A DNA stretch of 6,680 nucleotides from Planctomycetia bacterium. Lineage in GTDB: Bacteria; Planctomycetota; Planctomycetia; Pirellulales; UBA1268. The stretch is from NCBI GenBank assembly GCA_009926295.1, contig RFPF01000169.1, positions 1-6,680 of the forward strand, given 5' to 3'. Positions within the stretch are counted from its first letter, which is position 1. The number at the start of each line of letters is the position of its first letter. The notes beneath the pieces are model-generated. The model was not told the origin of the DNA, did not search any database, and saw nothing but the letters and a program-made list of their open reading frames with translations. Positions 1 through 3,552 of this stretch are shown here, piece by piece. Position numbers and translations under genes: made by a program.

Positions 1-394
1 CGGAGTCGGCCGCCATCACGATCGAGTTGTGGCTGTCCCAGCCGAGCACGGCCGAGGTCTGCCGATGGCCGAATCGTGGCGGCTCGGGCTGCTCCGACGG
101 CAACCGGAAAAACTCCCACGCGTCGCCCTCGAGCGCACGCGCCGCGACGGTGAGGTGCCGATCAGCTGCATAAAACGCCACGTACTGCCGCTCGCCGTGC
201 GTGAAGAGCGCGAAGCCGACCGGATGCCCGGCCCACACGGGCGCGACATCGACCTGTTTCCCCACCTCATCGCCGGGCGCCGCCGCGGCCTCGGGGATGG
301 CAGCTGCCCACGGCGCGAGTGTGGCCAGGATGCAGAGACTGCGGAGCGGGCGTGCCACCCGCGAAAGAATGGCCGTCTTCGAGCAGAACGTCAT
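1..394 (-). CDS. Secreted BNR_4-like repeat protein, N-terminal part (cut by left edge)
   Basis: An open frame on the minus strand begins with ATG at 394-392 and runs without a stop to base 1, giving 131 residues. Residues 1-39 look like a signal peptide: basic residues, a hydrophobic stretch (SLCILATLAPWAAA), then an Ala-rich cleavage region. After it come VWAGHPVGFALFTHGERQYV (54-73), AFYAADRHLTVAARAL (74-88) and GWDSHNSIVMAADS (118-131). These match my memory of the opening of BNR_4 (BNR repeat-containing family) proteins, beta-propeller-like exported proteins common in Planctomycetes; their substrate is unknown. The stretch before GWDSHN (about 101-116) seems longer than usual for the family. 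No clear Shine-Dalgarno sequence precedes the ATG. The gene is divergent from the sigma operon across 263 bases. Family identity is from motif recall, and the C-terminal propeller is outside the window. Confidence 0.72.
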   Translation of the reverse strand, partial: MTFCSKTAILSRVARPLRSLCILATLAPWAAAIPEAAAAPGDEVGKQVDVAPVWAGHPVGFALFTHGERQYVAFYAADRHLTVAARALEGDAWEFFRLPSEQPEPPRFGHRQTSAVLGWDSHNSIVMAADS

Positions 395-491
395 GGGATG
401 TCGTGATCGGTTGCGGGATGGCAGGCGGGGAAAGCCAGGGGTGATGACCGGGGCTCCACGATTATCCGCCTCCCGCACGACTTCGGGGCCG

Positions 492-520
492 ATTTCCGGG
501 AAGTCGTTCCAAAAACCTCA
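492..520. promoter_or_regulatory. Recurring intergenic element, copy 1
   Basis: This stretch aligns with 3426-3456 as ATTT-(C/G)-CGGGAA-(2-base gap)-GTCGT(T/G)CCAAAAA(C/T)CTCA, with 26 of 29 aligned bases identical. It lies between the divergent BNR_4-like gene (102 bp from the first base of its ATG) and the sigma gene (137 bp before its ATG). This copy also contains GGAA-GTCG-TTCC, a short inverted repeat at 499-510. Its placement in a divergent non-coding region suggests a promoter or operator, but I recognise no known sigma-factor consensus and the direction of action is unclear. Confidence 0.5.
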
Positions 521-546
521 CGTTCACCCGTCGGAGCCGGAAACGG

Positions 547-563
547 CCTCGGGAATCCCGAGG
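547..563. promoter_or_regulatory. 17-base palindrome in the sigma operon leader
   Basis: CCTCGGGA-A-TCCCGAGG is a perfect 8+8 inverted repeat around one base. As RNA it would form a stem of about seven pairs with a small AAT loop. It has no T-run, so it is not an intrinsic terminator. Its 5' arm (547-553) is also complementary to 608-614, which lies in the 3' arm of the downstream terminator-like hairpin. It could be an operator or part of an RNA switch; neither is proven. Confidence 0.4.
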
Positions 564-594
564 CGCAAGCCGAGGGCCACCACGGGTTTGCCAC

Positions 595-623
595 CTCACT
601 CTCGAGCCCCGAGGGTGAGTTTT
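595..623 (+). terminator. Terminator-like hairpin (possible attenuator) before the sigma gene
   Basis: CTCACTCTCG (595-604) pairs with CGAGGGTGAG (610-619) over ten pairs including one U-G, with a five-base loop. TTTT follows at once (620-623). On the other strand the hairpin is not followed by a T-run, so it points in the plus direction. No plus-strand gene is seen upstream that would need terminating, and the sigma ATG is 34 bases after the T-run. This suggests an attenuator in the operon leader, or a guard against read-through. The short T-run makes strength uncertain. Confidence 0.45.
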
Positions 624-657
624 CGCGGGGCTGCGTCATACCTCTGGGAGCCAAAGA

Positions 658-1188
658 ATGAGCGATCGAGCAGTCGCCAGCGTCCAGCAACTATTCGTCC
701 GGCACCAGTCTGCCGTGCGGGCGTTCGCCATCGCCCTCACCGGCGACTTTGCCGCGGCCGACGACGTGGTGCAGGAAACATTCCTGACCGTCACGGCCAA
801 GGCGGCCGACTTCGAGCCCGAGACAAACTTCGTCGCCTGGGCCTGCGCGATCGCGCGGCTCAAGGTGCTGGAAAACCGCCGAGCCGCGAAGCGGTTTTCG
901 CCGGCCGTGGTCGAGTCGCTCACAGTGTCGATTCCCGTCGCGGAGCTCGGACCAAACCTCGGCCAGGAGCGACTGCCGCTCCTGCTCGAGTGCCTGAAAC
1001 ACCTGCCGCCGCGGGCCCGGGAGTTGATCCGGCTGCGGTACTTCCTGGAGCAGGGCCCGGGCCAGATCGCGGCGGCTCTCGGGCGGACGGCAGGGGGCGT
1101 GAACACGGCACTGCTCAAGGCCCGCGACGCGCTGCGTGACTGCATGGCGGCGAAGCTCGCCGCGGAAGGAACGGGAGCTACCCCATGA
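658..1188 (+). CDS. ECF RNA polymerase sigma factor (Rhodopirellula/Verrucomicrobium type)
   Basis: This 176-residue protein is a two-domain extracytoplasmic-function sigma factor that would direct core RNA polymerase to a small set of promoters. Region 2 covers about residues 8-80, with the core-binding helix DDVVQETFLTV (35-45) and a promoter-melting/-10 segment FVAWACAIARLKVLENRR (58-75). Region 4 covers about 108-163, with LKHLPPRARELIRLRYFLE followed by the helix-turn-helix around QIAAALGRTAGGVNTALLKA (136-155). It lacks regions 1 and 3, and its length is normal for the group. The start is supported by GGGAG at 646-650, seven bases before the ATG. The stop overlaps the next gene's start as ATGA (1185-1188), so the two are probably translationally coupled. 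Family known: such factors sit next to membrane regulators and control envelope or surface functions. The target promoters are not known. Confidence 0.93.
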   Translation: MSDRAVASVQQLFVRHQSAVRAFAIALTGDFAAADDVVQETFLTVTAKAADFEPETNFVAWACAIARLKVLENRRAAKRFSPAVVESLTVSIPVAELGPNLGQERLPLLLECLKHLPPRARELIRLRYFLEQGPGQIAAALGRTAGGVNTALLKARDALRDCMAAKLAAEGTGATP

Positions 1189-2222
1189 TGGATGATCGCA
1201 CGAACCACCTGATCGAAGCCTGGCTCGACGGCACGATCGACGACGTCGAACTTGCCGAGCTGGAAGTGACGCTCCTCGAGTCGCTCGACGTCCGCCACGA
1301 GTTCTGGCGGCGGGCGGCGCTCCACGGCGTGCTGCATGAGGCGGCGAAGATCGAATTCGCCGCGGGTGACGTGCCCTCGGTATCGCCAAGCCCGGGCGAC
1401 ATCACGGCCCCCACGGCCCAGGTCGGCCGCGGTCGCTGGCTGCGGAGTGGGATCGCCGTCGGCGTCGCACTGCTCGTGGTGGGCGGCTGCGGCATCGGCT
1501 CGGTCGTCACGTCGCTCGCCTTCGCCTACTCGGGAATGCTCGGGCGGGGGCAGCCGGCCGTTGTCGTCCACGAAGAGGGTTTCGAGCACTCTCCGGCACC
1601 GGAGCAGCGTTTCATCCCGGATCGGCTCGACGTGTGGAGCGGCGACGAGACGGTCGTGGTGGGGGCGGAACACGGTATCGTGCCGCGGTCGGGCTCGAAG
1701 ATGCTCAAGTTCCTTTCGTCGGGACCGCAGGGGGCGACGTGGCGAGGGGCAGCCTCGGAGATCTGGCGGGTCATCGACCTCGAGTCGCTGCGGGCGGCGG
1801 CCGGCACCCACGACGTGCGAATCGACTTCTCCGCCTGCTTCAACGGCTGCGCGGGGCGCGGTGAGCCGCGGATGTGTTGGATCAGCGCGATCGCCACCGA
1901 CGCGAATCCCCGTGACCTCGGCGACGACTGGGGGGAGCAGTTCGAGGCCGCCCAGAAAAACCCCATCGCCGTCGCGACGGCACAGGTCCGCGAACGCATC
2001 GATGCCGACCCCGCCACATGGCAGCGATTTACGGTGACGGTCACGGCGCCGCCCAAGGCCCGGTATCTGCTGCTCCACTGCCTCACGGAGTATCGGCCCG
2101 ACGAAGACCAGGACGTCGCGACCCGCTGCGGCCAGTACGTGGACGACATCGATGTCGCGGTGTCGCCGGCGCAACCGGCCATGGTCACCGCGGCGGCGCA
2201 GCACAAGGAGGTGCGGCGATGA
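1185..2222 (+). CDS. Single-pass membrane anti-sigma-like protein with extracytoplasmic lectin-like domain
   Basis: A 345-residue protein. Residues about 1-56 form a charged helical cytoplasmic segment (LIEAWLDGTIDDVELAELEV, then RHEFWRRAALHGVLHEAAK) resembling the N-terminus of planctomycetal FecR/anti-sigma-type partners. No zinc-binding HxxxCxxC motif is seen. A proline-rich linker leads to one membrane segment at about 88-115 (SGIAVGVALLVVGG...). The remaining 230 residues are predicted outside the membrane and look beta-rich (FIPDRLDVWSGDE, RSGSKMLKFLSS, DPATWQRFTVTVTAPP, QYVDDIDVAV), like the galactose-binding/LamG-like sensor domains of this family. Five cysteines (218, 222, 231, 299, 315) could form disulfides. 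The start overlaps the sigma stop by four bases, and GGAACGGGAG lies just upstream. Likely role, inferred from position and topology: holds or releases the sigma factor in response to an envelope or glycan signal. Confidence 0.78.
   Translation: MMDDRTNHLIEAWLDGTIDDVELAELEVTLLESLDVRHEFWRRAALHGVLHEAAKIEFAAGDVPSVSPSPGDITAPTAQVGRGRWLRSGIAVGVALLVVGGCGIGSVVTSLAFAYSGMLGRGQPAVVVHEEGFEHSPAPEQRFIPDRLDVWSGDETVVVGAEHGIVPRSGSKMLKFLSSGPQGATWRGAASEIWRVIDLESLRAAAGTHDVRIDFSACFNGCAGRGEPRMCWISAIATDANPRDLGDDWGEQFEAAQKNPIAVATAQVRERIDADPATWQRFTVTVTAPPKARYLLLHCLTEYRPDEDQDVATRCGQYVDDIDVAVSPAQPAMVTAAAQHKEVRR
2206..2214 (+). promoter_or_regulatory. Strong Shine-Dalgarno site that fixes the AraC-type start
   Basis: AAGGAGGTG, inside the last codons of the anti-sigma-like gene, is a near-perfect ribosome binding site four bases from the ATG at 2219. 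It decides in favour of the short AraC-type product over an in-frame ATG at 2018, which would lie deep in the upstream gene. Confidence 0.75.
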
Positions 2223-2638
2223 TCACCGGCTGGCAGCCACTGCAATGCTCCGCCCGAAGCCCACGGGAAGCCCGCCTGCCGGTGCGCGACGACGGCACGA
2301 TCCTCGGCCGTGCCGTGAAGTTCATCCATGAAAACGCCACCCGGGGCATCCACGTGCGCGACGTGGCCGCACATATCCGCGCGAGTCGCCGCTGGCTCGA
2401 CGGCCAGTTCGTGGAGCAGCTCGGGCGGACGCCGCACGAGGAGATCGTGCGGGTGCAGTTCGCCCGGGTCGAGCGGCTGCTCATAGACACCGACCTCCCG
2501 CTCGAGGAGATCGCCGGTCAATGCGGGTTTCGCCACGCCGAGTACATGAGCGTGGCCTTCAAGCGCCGCTACGGCGTGTCGCCGAGTCGCTGGCGCGGCC
2601 ACCGGGCTCGCCGCTCCCGGCGTCCGCAACCCGCGTAG
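2219..2638 (+). CDS. Stand-alone AraC/XylR-type DNA-binding domain protein
   Basis: A 139-residue protein that is almost entirely an AraC-family double helix-turn-helix domain. The first HTH is near residues 44-65 (IHVRDVAAHIRASRRWLDGQ), followed by the linker LGRTPHEEIVRVQFARVERL (68-87). The second HTH is near 93-113 (LPLEEIAGQCGFRHAEYMSV), and the AraC signature FKRRYGVSPSRWR ends at 126. The TPHEEI wording is that of the XylR-like subgroup. Those proteins are normally about 380-400 residues, with an N-terminal sugar-sensing domain that is absent here. A basic tail (RGHRARRSRRPQ) follows. The start is supported by the site at 2206-2214 and by an ATGA overlap with the upstream gene. With no sensor of its own, it may be regulated by expression level or by a partner. 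It is either a genuine small regulator or a captured fragment of a larger one; the intact operon fusion favours the former. Confidence 0.88.
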   Translation: MITGWQPLQCSARSPREARLPVRDDGTILGRAVKFIHENATRGIHVRDVAAHIRASRRWLDGQFVEQLGRTPHEEIVRVQFARVERLLIDTDLPLEEIAGQCGFRHAEYMSVAFKRRYGVSPSRWRGHRARRSRRPQPA

Positions 2639-2656
2639 GACAGGCTTCAGCCTGTC
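2634..2656. repeat. Stop-codon-associated hairpin repeat, copy 1
   Basis: These 23 bases are identical to 6089-6111. They begin with CG, supply the TAG stop of the AraC-type gene, then give GACAGGCTTCAGCCTGTC (2639-2656), a perfect inverted repeat that can fold as seven pairs with a TTCA loop. No T-run follows on either strand. It lies between two convergent genes, so the symmetric hairpin may protect or punctuate the ends of both transcripts. I recall related palindromes scattered in planctomycetal genomes, but cannot confirm that here. Confidence 0.8.
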
Positions 2657-2708
2657 ACGACCTCCCGCACGCTCGGCAGAATGGCCATCCCTGCCGCCGC
2701 ATCTGCCG

Positions 2709-3158
2709 TCACCGGGACGTGCGGCGCTTCACGGGATCCAGGACGTCGATGAAGGGAAACCGATTGAAGTCTCCATCATTCGTATAGATCATGCGCACAC
2801 CGTTTTCGCGCATCAGCACGGCGGTGTGGGCATCAAACACCACATTGCCGGCCAGCCGAGGAATCTCGGCGAACACCTCCCGCGCAACGTGGAGGTGCCG
2901 CTCGGTTTCCGTAAGCATCCCGAGCCCCGAAGACGCGAACAAGGCCTCCAGGAACGCCCAGGCGTCGCCGGCCAAAAAAGGACGGCGGAAGATCGCAGGA
3001 TGGGTCGTCACCCGGAGAAACTCATAGACGATCCCCCAGGTCAAATACCACGGCCCTTGCTGGCTGCGGCATTGGTCGATGAGTTTCCGACAAGCATCGT
3101 GGTCGGGCGAGTCACGATCGGCGGCATAGATCAGCACATTCGTGTCCACCACGAACAT
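2709..3158 (-). CDS. vapC: PIN-domain ribonuclease toxin (VapC family)
   Basis: A 149-residue PIN-domain protein, a metal-dependent ribonuclease fold used by VapC toxins to cut RNA such as tRNA or rRNA. The acidic active-site residues are all visible: D5 in VVDTNVLIYAADRD, E46 in WGIVYEFLRV, D109 in NVVFDAHTAVL, and D128/D130 in IYTNDGDFNRF. The ending FIDVLDPV is typical, and the length is ordinary for the family. Nothing suggests inactivation. It starts one base after the stop of the antitoxin gene, the usual antitoxin-first order, so the two are surely cotranscribed. It converges on the AraC-type gene with a 70-base gap holding the hairpin repeat. The actual RNA target cannot be read from sequence. 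Confidence 0.9.
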   Translation of the reverse strand: MFVVDTNVLIYAADRDSPDHDACRKLIDQCRSQQGPWYLTWGIVYEFLRVTTHPAIFRRPFLAGDAWAFLEALFASSGLGMLTETERHLHVAREVFAEIPRLAGNVVFDAHTAVLMRENGVRMIYTNDGDFNRFPFIDVLDPVKRRTSR

Positions 3159-3159
3159 G

Positions 3160-3372
3160 CTATCGCCCCATCACGTCGTACTCGGAGACATCGACGCGGC
3201 TGCCGCCGCTGGAGAAGGACGGCAGCGGCGGCAGTTTGCCGGCCCGCTTCGCGCCGCTGAGCGCCTGCCGCAAGGCCGATTCGACCAGTTCCGACATCGT
3301 CTGGCCCCGCCTGGCGGCCTCTCGCTTCACTGCCCGCATCGTGGCTTCGCTGATGGAGAGCGTCGTCTTCAT
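3160..3372 (-). CDS. vapB: Ribbon-helix-helix antitoxin (VapB-type) partner of the PIN toxin
   Basis: A 70-residue protein. Residues 1-39 are a ribbon-helix-helix DNA-binding domain: the strand MKTTLSISEATM is followed by helices MRAVKREAARRGQ and TMSELVESALRQAL. Residues 45-70 (KLPPLPSFSSGGSR, then VDVSEYDVMGR) look like the extended tail such antitoxins thread into the PIN active site. An in-frame ATG exists 12 codons upstream at 3408, but the residues it adds (MTEPHLLRMVFH) do not resemble the family, so the start at 3372 is chosen. The proteins of this family repress their own operon as dimers; a small inverted repeat overlapping this start is a candidate operator. The pair lies between envelope-related genes and may help retain the locus, though this is inference. 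Confidence 0.85.
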   Translation of the reverse strand: MKTTLSISEATMRAVKREAARRGQTMSELVESALRQALSGAKRAGKLPPLPSFSSGGSRVDVSEYDVMGR

Positions 3373-3385
3373 ATGGAAAACCATA
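3372..3385. promoter_or_regulatory. Candidate antitoxin operator (inverted repeat)
   Basis: TATGG-AAAA-CCATA is a perfect 5+5 inverted repeat that touches the antitoxin start codon. Ribbon-helix-helix antitoxins often bind short repeats at their own promoter. It is short enough to occur by chance. Confidence 0.3.
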
Positions 3386-3425
3386 CGCAGAAGATGGGGT
3401 TCCGTCAATGAGATCGCTTGCCACC

Positions 3426-3456
3426 ATTTGCGGGAAAAGTCGTGCCAAAAATCTCA
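3426..3456. promoter_or_regulatory. Recurring intergenic element, copy 2
   Basis: This is the partner of 492-520, with the core AGTCGTGCCAAAAATCTCA at 3438-3456 (17 of 19 bases match copy 1). It ends 96 bases before the PATR/PEP-CTERM ATG and lies 54 bases upstream of the antitoxin ATG on the other strand. As with copy 1, it is in a divergent intergenic region, consistent with a shared regulatory site. On the minus strand it contains TTGGCACG, an exact match to the -24 half of a sigma-54 promoter, but the -12 half is TTCC rather than TTGC. Confidence 0.5.
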
Positions 3457-3540
3457 TTCCGGGTCTTGGAGCAGCGACCTAGTTTGGCGAGATGAGTGGA
3501 TTCTTTGGGAAAGCCCGGGAATCCGGCGGGGAACCGTCCC

Positions 3541-3545
3541 AGGAG
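3541..3545 (+). promoter_or_regulatory. Ribosome binding site fixing the PATR/PEP-CTERM start
   Basis: AGGAG seven bases before ATG at 3553 supports that start over the in-frame ATG at 3496, which has no such site and would put 19 extra polar residues ahead of the signal peptide. Confidence 0.65.
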
Positions 3546-3552
3546 CGTTCCG

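Noticed and set aside
201..1139. A 312-codon plus-strand open frame crossing the BNR_4-like gene, the intergenic region and the sigma gene
   Set aside because: It is Arg/Pro/Ala-rich with no family features and overlaps well-supported genes in other frames.
636..2204. A 522-codon open frame on the minus strand opposite the sigma operon
   Set aside because: Its product is Arg/His/Asp-rich low-complexity text with no recognisable domain, and it lies antisense to three clear genes. Such frames are expected in GC-rich DNA.
2018..2218. Longer version of the AraC-type gene starting at 2018
   Set aside because: The extra 67 residues overlap the anti-sigma-like gene in another frame and look like nothing in the family; the strong ribosome site and ATGA junction favour 2219.
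2639..2656. Hairpin repeats as ordinary rho-independent terminators
   Set aside because: Neither copy is followed by a T-run on either strand; they are recorded as repeats, with punctuation of transcripts only as a possibility.
3373..3408. Longer start for the antitoxin at 3408
   Set aside because: The added residues are not antitoxin-like, and MKTTLSI is the normal beginning of such ribbon-helix-helix proteins.
3496..3552. Longer start for the PATR/PEP-CTERM gene at 3496
   Set aside because: It adds a polar stretch before the signal peptide and lacks a ribosome site, unlike the ATG at 3553.
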